Source of the DNA: Pseudomonadota bacterium
Lineage (GTDB): Bacteria > Pseudomonadota > Gammaproteobacteria > Xanthomonadales > Xanthomonadaceae
DNA: 64,000 bases
Assembly: GCA_018242425.1 (NCBI GenBank)
Contig: JAFEBX010000011.1
Coordinates: 248,001-312,000, forward strand
Reading direction: 5' to 3'
This document shows positions 39,394 through 49,913 of the stretch, piece by piece. The stretch's first letter is position 1; the number at the start of each line of letters is the position of its first letter. The notes under the pieces are model-generated. The model saw only the letters and a program-made list of their open reading frames with translations. It was not told the DNA's origin and did not search any database. A program made the translations under genes and the position numbers.

Positions 39394-41015
39394 GGCTTCG
39401 GCTGCTCGATCTCCGCGCCCTTCTCCGGGGCGCCCAACGCCGACGGATCATCGAAATACTTCGACTTGAACGGCACCGCCGGCGGCTTGCGCGCGCGCGC
39501 CGGATTGTCCTTCACTCCGTTGACGCCGCCGGCGATCCCGCAGCCGCCGCCTAGCGCCAGCAGTGAAATCTTGCATTTGATGACGCGCTTGCCGCTGCCG
39601 TCGAGCGGAATCTCGATTTCCTTGATGCCCCTGCGCACCCATTCCTCGAGCAGGTTTTCGTGCGGCACCCAGTACGGTTCGAACATGGTGGGATCGTCCT
39701 TGCGCGCCTGGCGCTTCACCCACGATCCTTCCTTGTAGGGATCCTTGATCCGCACGGTGAACTGGTCCGCGCCGTACTTCGCCGTGCCAGACGTGTCGTA
39801 CTGGTCGCCGTTGGCACCACCATTGCGATTCCCGTTGATCGCCCCATGCGGTTGGCCCGCGACGTTGCGACTGGCCGCGCCCCAATCGTCGCCCTTCAGC
39901 GGCGTAGGCGGGCCGCCGGTCTTGGCCTGCGTGCCTGCTCCCACGCCACGACCGCTGGCCTGGACGCCGCTGCCATTCCCCACTGTCGCCGATGGCGCGC
40001 CCGTGGTTGCCGCCGTGCCCCGCAATGGCGCGTTCGCGCCCGCCGTGGATGTCGACTGCGCCGATGACGCGACGGCTGCAGACGCATTCGGTGCTGCAGC
40101 GGGAGTCGGCGGCAAATTGATCTTGCCGATGCTTTTCGCCGCCATCGTCGGCACCGCGACCGCCTGCGCGCGCACGCCCTGCAACGATGCCTGCTCGACC
40201 GGTTCGGGTTCGGGGATGTTCGGCAATGCCTGCGCCTGCAATTCCGGTTGCGGCGTCACCTGGGTCGGCAACTGCGGCATCTGCTGCGGTGGCTGGGTGA
40301 ACTTCGGGATCGCTTCGGTCGGTTTAGCCACCAGGATCGGCGTCGAGGGTGGCAACGGCTGCGGCGTGACAGGCTTGGCCGGTGTTTGCGGCGCCTGCAT
40401 TTGCATCGTCGATACCGCTTCCGCCTGCGTTTGCACCTGCGATGTTGAAACTGCCGCGCTTTGCGGGGCTGCGGATTCCTGCGTCGATGTCGGCGTCACC
40501 TTCGCGTCGCGCGGCGACGCACGCGCGACGGTGATCTCCGGTTGCGGCTGCGGCGTGCCGCCACCCTCTTCTTCCGGGGCGCCCTGCCCGATCAACTGCA
40601 CCTGCATCGCCAACTCTTCTTCCTGCGTTGGCCGCGCCATGAATCGCAGATACATCAGCCACAGCAACATGGCCGCGAAGAACAGATTGATGATGAGGCT
40701 CGCGATGGCCGAGCCGATGCGCAGTCGGCGATTGCCATCGTCCTCGTTGTCCCAGCTGTTGCGAAACAGACTGCGGAAACTCTGCCAGCGCGTGAGCTGC
40801 ATGCGCGATGCCGGCTTGCGCTTGGGCAGCCCACGCTTGGCCAGCAGGTCGCGCAGGTCGGACTCGGGATACGCGGGAGATGCCGCTTTCGCCGGCAGGG
40901 CGTGCAGCCACTCCCGCCAGCTCGTCAGGAAGGGTGATTCGCCTTGCGGGCGGATGGAGCGAAGGGCGCGACGACGACTGCGCAGGGCTGCTGCGAGATC
41001 ATCGGGCCCGAACAT
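39390..41015 (-). CDS. Proline-rich TonB-like transmembrane protein (Lysobacterales-type)
   Basis: 541 residues. A basic cytoplasmic N-terminus of about 100 residues is followed by one membrane helix (about 100-125, SAIASLIINLFFAAMLLWLMY). A low-complexity stretch rich in Pro, Gln, Ala and Thr comes next (about 150-380), then a compact C-terminal domain (about 400-541). That domain contains TVRIKDPYKEGSWVKRQ, EEWVRRGIKEIEIPLDGSGK and a CKISLLALGGGCGIAGG segment. The layout copies TonB or TolA (anchor, spacer, periplasmic tip), but the tip is not a recognisable TonB domain. Similar proteins in Xanthomonas are called 'transmembrane repetitive protein'. It lies 3 bp after nfuA on the same strand. 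Confidence 0.75.
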   Translation of the reverse strand: MFGPDDLAAALRSRRRALRSIRPQGESPFLTSWREWLHALPAKAASPAYPESDLRDLLAKRGLPKRKPASRMQLTRWQSFRSLFRNSWDNEDDGNRRLRIGSAIASLIINLFFAAMLLWLMYLRFMARPTQEEELAMQVQLIGQGAPEEEGGGTPQPQPEITVARASPRDAKVTPTSTQESAAPQSAAVSTSQVQTQAEAVSTMQMQAPQTPAKPVTPQPLPPSTPILVAKPTEAIPKFTQPPQQMPQLPTQVTPQPELQAQALPNIPEPEPVEQASLQGVRAQAVAVPTMAAKSIGKINLPPTPAAAPNASAAVASSAQSTSTAGANAPLRGTAATTGAPSATVGNGSGVQASGRGVGAGTQAKTGGPPTPLKGDDWGAASRNVAGQPHGAINGNRNGGANGDQYDTSGTAKYGADQFTVRIKDPYKEGSWVKRQARKDDPTMFEPYWVPHENLLEEWVRRGIKEIEIPLDGSGKRVIKCKISLLALGGGCGIAGGVNGVKDNPARARKPPAVPFKSKYFDDPSALGAPEKGAEIEQPKP

Positions 41016-41018
41016 GAA

Positions 41019-41642
41019 TCAGCCGTGCCCCTGCTGGACCGGCGACTGCCCGGCATCGTCCCGTTGGTAATACGGTGCGTCCCCGGTGTCGTGATCGGTG
41101 GCATCGCGCACCGCGGTCACGCCGGGCACGCGTTCCAGCAAGGTCTTCTCGATGCCCTGCTTCAAGGTGACGTCGGCCATGCCGCAGCCGTGGCAACCCC
41201 CACCGAAGCGCAGCGTCACCACGCCATCGGCGCTGACTTCCTCCACGCGCACGTTGCCGCGATGCGAAGCGAGTTGCGGGTTGATCTCGTTTTCCACGAT
41301 GTAATGCACGCGCTGCGCCAGCGATGCATCTTCACCCGGTGCCTCGCCCTTCACTTTCGGCGCGCGGATCTGCAGCTGGCCGCCGGTCGCCTGCGCCACG
41401 TAGTCGATGCTCGCGCCGTCGAGCGGGCCGACGCTGGCGGCATCGATCCACAAGGTGAAGCCTGCGCAGTCCACGGCCCATTCATCGCCGGACAGGTCGC
41501 CGGGCGCGGCGAACTCCAGGCGCACGTCGGCGCGCGGGGTCCCGGCATGCAGTGCGGACAGCTTGACGCCGAGGCCGGGAATGTCCTCGCGTTCGATCAG
41601 CTTGCGGAAATGCGCCTGCGCGGTTTCGGAGATATCGATCAT
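41019..41642 (-). CDS. nfuA: Fe-S biogenesis carrier NfuA
   Basis: Carries and delivers [4Fe-4S] clusters. 207 residues. An N-terminal degenerate A-type (IscA-like) domain (about 1-95) is followed by the Nfu domain, with the cluster-binding C150-x2-C153 in [12 protein letters not shown]. The A-type domain keeps only isolated cysteines, as in E. coli NfuA. A Gln/Gly-rich tail ends the protein. The gene is divergent from phhB, with 53 bp between them. Confidence 0.95.
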   Translation of the reverse strand: MIDISETAQAHFRKLIEREDIPGLGVKLSALHAGTPRADVRLEFAAPGDLSGDEWAVDCAGFTLWIDAASVGPLDGASIDYVAQATGGQLQIRAPKVKGEAPGEDASLAQRVHYIVENEINPQLASHRGNVRVEEVSADGVVTLRFGGGCHGCGMADVTLKQGIEKTLLERVPGVTAVRDATDHDTGDAPYYQRDDAGQSPVQQGHG

Positions 41643-41695
41643 GCCGGTATTCTAGCTGCCCCGGTGTCCGACCCGAGCCGCCCGCAGGAGTTCCC

Positions 41696-42037
41696 ATGTC
41701 CGACATGATTCCCTTGGTTCAGGCCCATTGCAGCCCGCGTTCCGGCGCGTCGCACCGGCTGGGCGGGGCGGAACTGCGCGACCTGCTGCCGCAGGTGCCC
41801 GGCTGGGAGGTGGTCGAGGACGGCCACGCCATCAGCAAGACCTTCCACTTCGACGATTACTACCGGACGATGGCCTTCGTGAACGCCTTGGCGCTGGTCG
41901 CCCATCGCGAAGACCACCACCCCGACCTGTCGGTGCACTACAACCGCTGCGTGGTGCGTTATTCCACCCACGATGTCGGCGGGTTGAGCGAGAACGATTT
42001 CATTTGCGCAGCCAAGGCCGATGCGCTGACGGCCTGA
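41696..42037 (+). CDS. phhB: 4a-hydroxytetrahydrobiopterin (pterin-4a-carbinolamine) dehydratase
   Basis: Recycles the pterin cofactor of phenylalanine hydroxylase. 113 residues. The active-site motif is complete: [14 protein letters not shown], then [27 protein letters not shown], where the HHPD histidines are catalytic, then [13 protein letters not shown] in its local form [12 protein letters not shown]. It implies a phenylalanine hydroxylase elsewhere in the genome. Its TGA abuts the rluC stop directly (TGATCA). Confidence 0.95.
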   Translation: MSDMIPLVQAHCSPRSGASHRLGGAELRDLLPQVPGWEVVEDGHAISKTFHFDDYYRTMAFVNALALVAHREDHHPDLSVHYNRCVVRYSTHDVGGLSENDFICAAKADALTA

Positions 42038-43003
42038 TCAACCCAGCTTGTCCAGCACTTCCCGCAATTCCGGCGCCAGCGGCGCATCCAGCACGTAATC
42101 GGCGCGTCCGCCATCCAGCGCGAAACGCAGTGACGACGCGTGCAGGAACAAGCGGCGCAATCCGGCCTGGTCGCGCAAACGCTTGTTGATCTCCTCGTCG
42201 CCGTACTTGTCGTCGCCCGCCACCGGATGCCCGAGGTGTTGGGCATGCACGCGGATCTGGTGGGTGCGACCGGTATCGATCTTCACTTCGCAATAGGAGT
42301 GGCCGCCGAAACGCTGCAGCAGCTTGAAGTGGCTGAGCGATTCCTTGCCGATGTCGTTGACCTGCACGTGGCGTTCGCCGCCCTGGCGCAGGCCGATGTG
42401 CAGCGGCGCATCGATGTCCATGGTGCCGTTCGGCATCTTCCCCACCAGCAGGGTCAGGTAGCGCTTGTCGATGCCGGCACCGTGGTCCTCGCGCATCAGC
42501 GCCTGCAACTCGCGCAGCGCCGAGCGTTTCTTGGCGATGATCAGCAGGCCCGAGGTATCGCGGTCGAGGCGATGGACCAGCTCCAGGGATTCATTGGGAC
42601 GCAGGGCGCGCAGCGATTCGATGGCGCCGTGGCGGATGCCACTGCCGCCGTGGCTGGCCAGTCCCGATGGCTTGTTCAGGGCCAGCAGTCGGGCGTCCTC
42701 GAACACGATCGCGGCGTCCAGCGCCGCCAGCAGGCTCTTGGGCGGAGGGGCCGATTCCCCGGCTTCCTCCAGCCGGACCGGCGGGATGCGGACCTCGTCG
42801 CCGGCCGCCAGCTTGCGCTCGGGCTTGCCGCGACCACCGTTCACCCGCACTTGGCCGGAGCGGACGATCTTGTAGATCAAGGACTTGGGCGCACCCTTGA
42901 GCTGGCCCAGCAGGAAGTTGTCCAGTCGCTGGCCGTCCCGGTCCTCGGGGACCCGGACCATGCGGACGCCGGCGTTGGCGGTTGACGTTCCTGAATTGGC
43001 CAT
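42038..43003 (-). CDS. rluC: 23S rRNA pseudouridine(955/2504/2580) synthase
   Basis: 321 residues. An N-terminal S4 RNA-binding domain (about 25-85) is followed by the RluA-type catalytic domain, with the nucleophile D147 in HRLDRDTSG and the later TGRTHQIRVH motif. It is divergent from rne, the same arrangement as in E. coli and most gammaproteobacteria, which is why RluC is favoured over RluA or RluD. Confidence 0.96.
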   Translation of the reverse strand: MANSGTSTANAGVRMVRVPEDRDGQRLDNFLLGQLKGAPKSLIYKIVRSGQVRVNGGRGKPERKLAAGDEVRIPPVRLEEAGESAPPPKSLLAALDAAIVFEDARLLALNKPSGLASHGGSGIRHGAIESLRALRPNESLELVHRLDRDTSGLLIIAKKRSALRELQALMREDHGAGIDKRYLTLLVGKMPNGTMDIDAPLHIGLRQGGERHVQVNDIGKESLSHFKLLQRFGGHSYCEVKIDTGRTHQIRVHAQHLGHPVAGDDKYGDEEINKRLRDQAGLRRLFLHASSLRFALDGGRADYVLDAPLAPELREVLDKLG

Positions 43004-43025
43004 GCTCGATCTGATACACTATAAG
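42996..43025 (+). promoter_or_regulatory. Probable rne promoter
   Basis: -35 TTGGCC (42996-43001), 18-bp spacer and -10 TATAAG (43020-43025). Transcription would begin near 43032, giving a leader of about 350 nt before the rne ATG. That is similar in length to the 361-nt leader of E. coli rne. Confidence 0.55.
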
Positions 43026-43031
43026 GACGGG

Positions 43032-43380
43032 ACAAGTTCCTGATTTCGCTGTGATCTTTGGCCGAAAGCCTGCCGCAGCGGATCCGCGCAACCGGCACCA
43101 CCGTCCACGGGGCGGCCATGTTAACCGGCTGGGCGGCAGCGAACGCGAAACGTCGGACGCATTCGTGCATCCGTGCTGCACATACGCCGCGTGGCGTGAC
43201 CCCTCCAAGGGTGACGCGGCCGGCATCCACAATTTGAACAAGAACGATCAAGCGCTCCCGCGGTCCGCCGTGGTGTTGTAGCGCTGGAATCCTCCAAGGC
43301 CCGCGCAGCGATGCGCGGCCAGCGGTCTCCAGAGGCACGATGCCCGGTGTTCCGCGCCGCAGAGCGCAGGGAACACAACA
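43032..43380 (+). ncRNA. Structured rne mRNA leader (candidate autoregulatory element)
   Basis: The only long stretch without a protein gene. Nested hairpins can be drawn near the start codon. CCGCGCA-GCGA-TGCGCGG (43301-43318) has a GNRA-type tetraloop and is enclosed by CGCTGG (43282-43287) pairing with CCAGCG (43319-43324). A second hairpin pairs GTGTTCC (43347-43353) with GGAACAC (43370-43376), with an inner GCGC/GCGC stem (43354-43357 with 43364-43367). The likely Shine-Dalgarno AGGGA (43368-43372) lies within that second hairpin, 8 nt before the ATG. E. coli RNase E represses its own synthesis by cleaving its leader; the same role here is inference. Confidence 0.6.
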
Positions 43381-46300
43381 ATGAAGCGCATGCTGATCAA
43401 CGCGACGCAGGCGGAAGAACTCCGCGTCGCCATCGTCGATGGACAGACCCTCTACGACATCGACATCGAGCAACCCTCGAAAGAACAGAAGAAGTCGAAC
43501 ATCTACAAAGGCAAGATCACCCGCGTCGAACCGTCGCTGGAAGCGGCCTTCGTCGAATACGGTGCGGAACGCCACGGCTTCCTGCCGCTGAAGGAAATCT
43601 CGCGCGACTACTTCCAGCCCGGCACCGACCACCGCAGCGGCAACATCCGCGAGCTGGTGCGCGAAGGCCAGGAAGTCGTCGTCCAGGTCGAGAAGGAAGA
43701 ACGCGGCAACAAGGGCGCGGCCCTGACCACCTTCATCTCGCTGGCCGGCCGTTACATGGTGCTGATGCCGAACTCGCCGAGCGCCGGCGGCGTCTCGCGC
43801 CGCATCGAAGGCGACGACCGCGCCGAGCTGAAGCGCGCGATGGACGCGTTGGCCATCCCCGACGGCATGGGCGTGATCATCCGCACCGCCGGCGTCGGCC
43901 GCGATGCCGAAGAGCTGCAGTGGGACCTCGATTACCTGTTGTCGGTGTGGAAAGCCATCGCCGAAGCCGCGCTGAGCAAGCCGTCGCCGTTCCTGATCTA
44001 CCAGGAATCGCGCCTGATCATCCGCGCCCTGCGCGACTACATGCGTCCCGACATCGGCGAGATCCTGGTCGACACCCCGGAGATGTACGCCGAGGCGCAC
44101 GAGTTCGTCGAACAGGTGATGCCGCAGTCGCTGCGCAAGCTCAAGCCGTACACCGACGACACCCCGCTGTTCAACCGCTTCCAGATCGAATCGCAGATCG
44201 AGAGCGCCTACGAACGCGAAGTGCGCCTGCCCTCCGGTGGCGCCCTGGTGATCGACCAGACCGAAGCGCTGACCGCGATCGACGTCAACTCGGCGCGCGC
44301 GACCAAGGGCGGCGACATCGAGGAAACCGCGTTCCATACCAACTGCGAAGCCGCGGAAGAAGTCGCCCGCCAGTTGCGCCTGCGCGACCTCGGTGGCCTG
44401 GTGGTGATCGATTTCATCGACATGGAATCGAACAAGCACCAGCGTGAAGTCGAGAACCGCCTGCAGAACGCCCTGCGTTCCGACCGCGCGCGCGTGCAGC
44501 TGGGCCGCATCTCCAAGTTCGGCCTGATGGAAATGAGCCGCCAGCGCCTGCGTCCGTCGCTGGGCGAAGCCAGCCAGATCGTCTGTCCGCGTTGCGAGGG
44601 CCACGGCCGCATGCGCAGCGTCGAATCGCTGTCGCTGTCGATCCTGCGCCTGGCCGAAGAGCACGCGATGAAGGACAACACCGGGCAGGTCCTGGTGCAG
44701 GCGCCGGTCGAGATCGCCAACTACCTGTTGAACGAAAAGCGCCGCGCGCTGAGCGAGATCGAGAAGCGCCACGACGCGCCGATCGTGCTGGTCGCCGACG
44801 AGCAGCTGCACACTCCGCACTACGAAGTCACGCGCATCCGCGAGAACGAGCTGGGCGAAGAAACTTCGCGTCCGAGCTACCACCGCGGCACGCCGCGCAA
44901 GGTGCCGACGCATGCATTGAGCAAGTCGCATCTCAACATCCCCGAGCCGATGGTCAAGGCGGTGAAGCACGCGCAGCCGGCACCGGTCCGCGCCGAAGCC
45001 CCGCCGCCTGCCCCGGTTCCGGTCGCACCGCCCGCCCCGGTCGCGGCTCCCGCGCCGGTCAAGCGCAAGGGCCTGCTCGGCCGCATCGTCAGCGCGATCG
45101 TCGGTGGCGACGAAGCGCCGGCGCCGGCGCCCGCCCCCGCCCCGGTTCCGGCATCGACGCAAACCGCGCGCAATGATCGCGGCGGCAACAAGCGCGATCG
45201 CGATGACCGTCGCCCGCGTGACGGCCAGCAACGCAACCAGAACAACGGCAATGGCGGCAACCAGCGCCAGCAACAACAGGGCCAGCAACGCGATCGCAGC
45301 GAGAAGCAGGGCCAGTCGCAGAACAGCCAGAAGCAGCAAGGCAACAAGCAGCCGCAACAACAGAAACCGCGCGAGCAGCAGGAACAGGTCGCGGCTCCGC
45401 AGATCGATGCGCAAGGCAGCGAACACGCCGCCGTCGTGAACGGCGAACAGCGGGAATCGCGCAACCGTCGCCGCAATCGCAATCGCCGCGGTCGTGGCGA
45501 AGGCGCGGCAGCACAGGTGGAAACGGCTGCCGACGGCAATGTCGAACAGCTTGATGCCGCAGCTGCGGCTGCGGCTGCAACGACGGCCGTGATCGCGCAG
45601 GAAACTGCTGCCCATCCCGTCGCCACCGTTGCGGCACCCGATGCGGTTGCAGCCGAAACGATCGAACCCGCCAACGTCGTCGAAGCAGGCGAAAGCGAAA
45701 CCGGCACTGCACCCGACGACGATGCCGACAAGCCCAAGCGCCGCCGTGGTCGCCGCGGTGGCCGTCGCCGCCGCAAGGGTGGTGTCGAAGGCGAAGGCGC
45801 CGACGAGATCTTCGATGAAGTCGAAGGCGAGGAAGCCGCCGCCAGCAGCATCGGCAATGGCCACCAGCCGGAATTCGAGTTCGACGACCTTGAAGCGCCC
45901 GCGCAACCGAAGCCGGCTACCCTGGCTCCGGTGGTGCATGCAACTCCGGCGCAGGAAACACCGGTCGCTGCGCCCGAGCCCGCTCCCGTTGTCGCTGCAG
46001 CGGAACCCAAGTCGGAAGAAGCGCAACCCGTGATCGAAGCCGCACCCGAACCGGTGGCCGCACCGACGCCGGTCGCTGCCAGCCCGGGCCCGTCGACGAT
46101 GTTCGCCAACAGCCGCCCGCGCGAAACCAGCCAGGCGATGCCGCTGTCGGCCGCCATCGCGGTGTCGCTGGTGGATTCGATGCGGATGCCGCCGCGCCCG
46201 GCGACACCTGCGCCCGTGGCCGAACCCCAGGTGGTGGCGGAAACTAGCGTGACTGCGCCGGAAGAAACCAGCGTGGTTTCCGACGCCGTGATTGCAACCG

Positions 46301-46404
46301 CAGATGCAACGCCTGCCGATGCCGCCGTCGAGACACCGGAACCGGCGACACCTGCCGTCCCGCATCTGTCCGGCGAAGAAATCGAGCGCGCCCACGACGC
46401 CTGA
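43381..46404 (+). CDS. rne: Ribonuclease E
   Basis: Endonuclease that initiates mRNA decay and matures 9S rRNA and tRNAs; it scaffolds the degradosome. 1007 residues. The S1 domain is at about 36-120 ([20 protein letters not shown]). The catalytic Asp residues are D301 in [10 protein letters not shown] and D344 in [10 protein letters not shown]. The zinc-link is C402-x2-C405 in [10 protein letters not shown]. After about 550 the protein is disordered: Ala/Pro-rich linkers, a Gln/Asn-rich basic stretch (about 610-665), and Arg-rich RNA-binding patches ([14 protein letters not shown] and [16 protein letters not shown]). It then has a long Ala/Pro/Glu tail. The C-terminal microdomains are not obviously those of E. 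coli, so degradosome partners cannot be named. Confidence 0.97.
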   Translation: MKRMLINATQAEELRVAIVDGQTLYDIDIEQPSKEQKKSNIYKGKITRVEPSLEAAFVEYGAERHGFLPLKEISRDYFQPGTDHRSGNIRELVREGQEVVVQVEKEERGNKGAALTTFISLAGRYMVLMPNSPSAGGVSRRIEGDDRAELKRAMDALAIPDGMGVIIRTAGVGRDAEELQWDLDYLLSVWKAIAEAALSKPSPFLIYQESRLIIRALRDYMRPDIGEILVDTPEMYAEAHEFVEQVMPQSLRKLKPYTDDTPLFNRFQIESQIESAYEREVRLPSGGALVIDQTEALTAIDVNSARATKGGDIEETAFHTNCEAAEEVARQLRLRDLGGLVVIDFIDMESNKHQREVENRLQNALRSDRARVQLGRISKFGLMEMSRQRLRPSLGEASQIVCPRCEGHGRMRSVESLSLSILRLAEEHAMKDNTGQVLVQAPVEIANYLLNEKRRALSEIEKRHDAPIVLVADEQLHTPHYEVTRIRENELGEETSRPSYHRGTPRKVPTHALSKSHLNIPEPMVKAVKHAQPAPVRAEAPPPAPVPVAPPAPVAAPAPVKRKGLLGRIVSAIVGGDEAPAPAPAPAPVPASTQTARNDRGGNKRDRDDRRPRDGQQRNQNNGNGGNQRQQQQGQQRDRSEKQGQSQNSQKQQGNKQPQQQKPREQQEQVAAPQIDAQGSEHAAVVNGEQRESRNRRRNRNRRGRGEGAAAQVETAADGNVEQLDAAAAAAAATTAVIAQETAAHPVATVAAPDAVAAETIEPANVVEAGESETGTAPDDDADKPKRRRGRRGGRRRRKGGVEGEGADEIFDEVEGEEAAASSIGNGHQPEFEFDDLEAPAQPKPATLAPVVHATPAQETPVAAPEPAPVVAAAEPKSEEAQPVIEAAPEPVAAPTPVAASPGPSTMFANSRPRETSQAMPLSAAIAVSLVDSMRMPPRPATPAPVAEPQVVAETSVTAPEETSVVSDAVIATADATPADAAVETPEPATPAVPHLSGEEIERAHDA

Positions 46405-46421
46405 AACGGCATCGACGACTG

Positions 46422-46458
46422 AAAAGAAAAACGCCGGCATGACCGGCGTTTTTCTTTT
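46422..46458. terminator. Bidirectional intrinsic terminator between rne and the GacA-like gene
   Basis: A perfect 16-bp stem, AAAAGAAAAACGCCGG with CCGGCGTTTTTCTTTT, around the loop CATGA. T-rich runs follow the GC core on both strands, so it can end transcription of rne (plus) and of the convergent regulator gene (minus). Confidence 0.93.
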
Positions 46459-46476
46459 GTGATCAGCGTTCCGCGA

Positions 46477-47124
46477 TCACACCGCTTCGGCGGTATCGAC
46501 CATTCCGTACTGGCTGGCGAGGCGCGCGAGCGCGACGGTGTCGCGGATACCGAGTTTCTCGAATGCGCGCGACTTGTGGGTGTTGACGGTCTTGGCGCTC
46601 AGCGACAGGCGCTTGGCGATTTCTTCCTGGCGCAATCCGCGCAGCAACAGTAAAGAGACTTCCAGCTCGCGGCCGGAAAGACCATCGAACGGCGAGGTAT
46701 CCCCGCTGACCGAAGACAGCGCGATCGCCTGAGCGACACTGCTGGCGAGGTAACGCTTGCCGCGGGCGACATCGCGCACGGCACGCACCAGTTCGGAGGC
46801 ATCTCCACCCTTCCCCACGTAACCGCTGGCACCGGCATCGAGCAGGCGCTTCGGCATCGGGCCGTCCTCGAGCACCGAAACCGCGATCACTTTCGTTTCC
46901 GGCAGGCTGCGGGCGATGCGCTCGGTCACTTCCAGGCCGCTCAGGCCGGGCAGATGGATATCGCAAAGCACGACGTCTGGCTTGAGTTGGCGCACCTGCG
47001 CCAACGCCACTTCGCCGGTGTCGGCCTCGCCCACCACTTCGATATCGACTTCGCCGGCCAGGATCATTTTCATCCCTGCCCGGACCAGCGCATGGTCATC
47101 CACCAGATAGACGCGAATTGCCAT
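46477..47124 (-). CDS. GacA/UvrY-like NarL-family response regulator
   Basis: 215 residues. An N-terminal receiver (about 3-118) has the acidic pocket VDD (8-10), phospho-acceptor D55 in VLCDIHLPG and Lys in SGYVGKGG. The C-terminal LuxR-type HTH (about 148-210) reads SGRELEVSLLLLRGLRQEEI, then LSAKTVNTHKSRAFEKLGI. The sequence is very close in pattern to GacA/UvrY, which with a BarA/GacS kinase drives small RNAs that titrate CsrA. The usual uvrC neighbour is not beside it. A strong Shine-Dalgarno (GGGGGAGGAGA) precedes the ATG. Confidence 0.85.
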   Translation of the reverse strand: MAIRVYLVDDHALVRAGMKMILAGEVDIEVVGEADTGEVALAQVRQLKPDVVLCDIHLPGLSGLEVTERIARSLPETKVIAVSVLEDGPMPKRLLDAGASGYVGKGGDASELVRAVRDVARGKRYLASSVAQAIALSSVSGDTSPFDGLSGRELEVSLLLLRGLRQEEIAKRLSLSAKTVNTHKSRAFEKLGIRDTVALARLASQYGMVDTAEAV

Positions 47125-47244
47125 TCCCGATCTCCTCCCCCTCGTTCGGTAGATGTTAACGCCGTCACGAAATCGGGGGAAGTGCGGTTAATCCGGACGG
47201 ATCTGTCAGGAAAGTCCTGTCCCGTGAGCCGGATCAGGATGGAG

Positions 47245-47334
47245 TGGCGGAAGCGGTGAGATTCGAACTCACGGTGGTATCGCTACCACGCCGGTTTTCA
47301 AGACCGGTGCCTTAAACCACTCGGCCACGCTTCC
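47245..47334 (-). tRNA. tRNA-Ser (anticodon TGA)
   Basis: 90 nt including an encoded CCA end. The acceptor stem GGAAGCG pairs with CGCTTCC, the anticodon loop is CTTGAAA with anticodon TGA, a long variable arm (CGTGGTAGCGATACCACC) marks it as a class II serine tRNA, and the T-arm is GTGAGTTCGAATCTCAC. It begins 46 bp after the serS stop on the same strand. Confidence 0.97.
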
Positions 47335-47380
47335 ATAGTCCTTGTTGTCGCGCCATTGTCGCATGGCGCGTATCGCGTGA

Positions 47381-49425
<2,045 letters not shown>

Positions 49426-49437
49426 CGCGAACCGCTG

Positions 49438-49821
49438 TCAGCTGAGCGGACGCGTCCGCAGCACCATCCACGTCATCAGCAACATTCCCAGCAGGATTGC
49501 GAAGGCGCCCGAACCCAGCAGCGGCGCGAGCGATTTTTCGCTGGCCGTGTTCGAAAACAGCAGGAACAAACCGGTGGCAAGCGCCAGCACGCCGAGGATG
49601 TGCAATGCGAACTGGACTGATTTGAGCCTGCCCTGCAGTCCGGGCAGCCACAACCGGTGGATGGTCGCGTAGACCACGGAAATCACGAAGCCCGCCAGCA
49701 TGACGTGTGTGTGGGTGGGCATCTGCGTATTGTTTTCCGACGCCGCCATGTAGATGCCGAGGCACAGCCCGGCAATGGCGAAGAACAAGCCGCACAACAG
49801 GAACTTGCGATCGACACCCAT
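49438..49821 (-). CDS. Small four-helix membrane protein with THTH motif
   Basis: 127 residues with four predicted membrane helices (FLLCGLFFAIAGLCLGIYMA; HVMLAGFVISVVYATIH; FALHILGVLALATGLFLLF; FAILLGMLLMTWMVL). The segment PTHTHVMLAGFV has spaced histidines at the start of helix 2, and another histidine precedes helix 3, which together resemble haem-ligand helices of CcoN/NorB-type proteins. I do not recognise a named family; small haem-copper-oxidase-like proteins of this size occur in Lysobacterales. It is convergent with the TonB-like gene, and its own start faces the 3' end of aroA. Confidence 0.6.
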   Translation of the reverse strand: MGVDRKFLLCGLFFAIAGLCLGIYMAASENNTQMPTHTHVMLAGFVISVVYATIHRLWLPGLQGRLKSVQFALHILGVLALATGLFLLFSNTASEKSLAPLLGSGAFAILLGMLLMTWMVLRTRPLS

Positions 49822-49865
49822 GACCGACTCCTTGGCACTCCCCTAGGGTCGGCGGAGTATGGGAG

Positions 49866-49888
49866 CGCCTTGCAGCCTGCGCAAGGCG
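49866..49888. repeat. Inverted repeat between the small membrane-protein gene and aroA
   Basis: CGCCTTGC (49866-49873) and GCAAGGCG (49881-49888) form a perfect 8-bp stem with a 7-nt loop, 25 bp past the aroA stop on the minus strand. No T-run follows on either strand. It may stabilise the 3' end of the aroA operon transcript. Confidence 0.4.
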
Positions 49889-49913
49889 TATCCGACAGGG
49901 GGGCGGCGGCGTT

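Noticed and set aside
43051..43281. Possible 76-residue gene in the rne leader
   Set aside because: Composition is unstructured, no ribosome-binding site precedes it, and the region is better explained as an RNA leader with hairpins.
42877..46440. 1187-codon open frame on the minus strand
   Set aside because: Antisense to rne over its whole length, repetitive (Arg/Cys/Ala/Leu runs) and without any recognisable domain; an artefact of codon bias.
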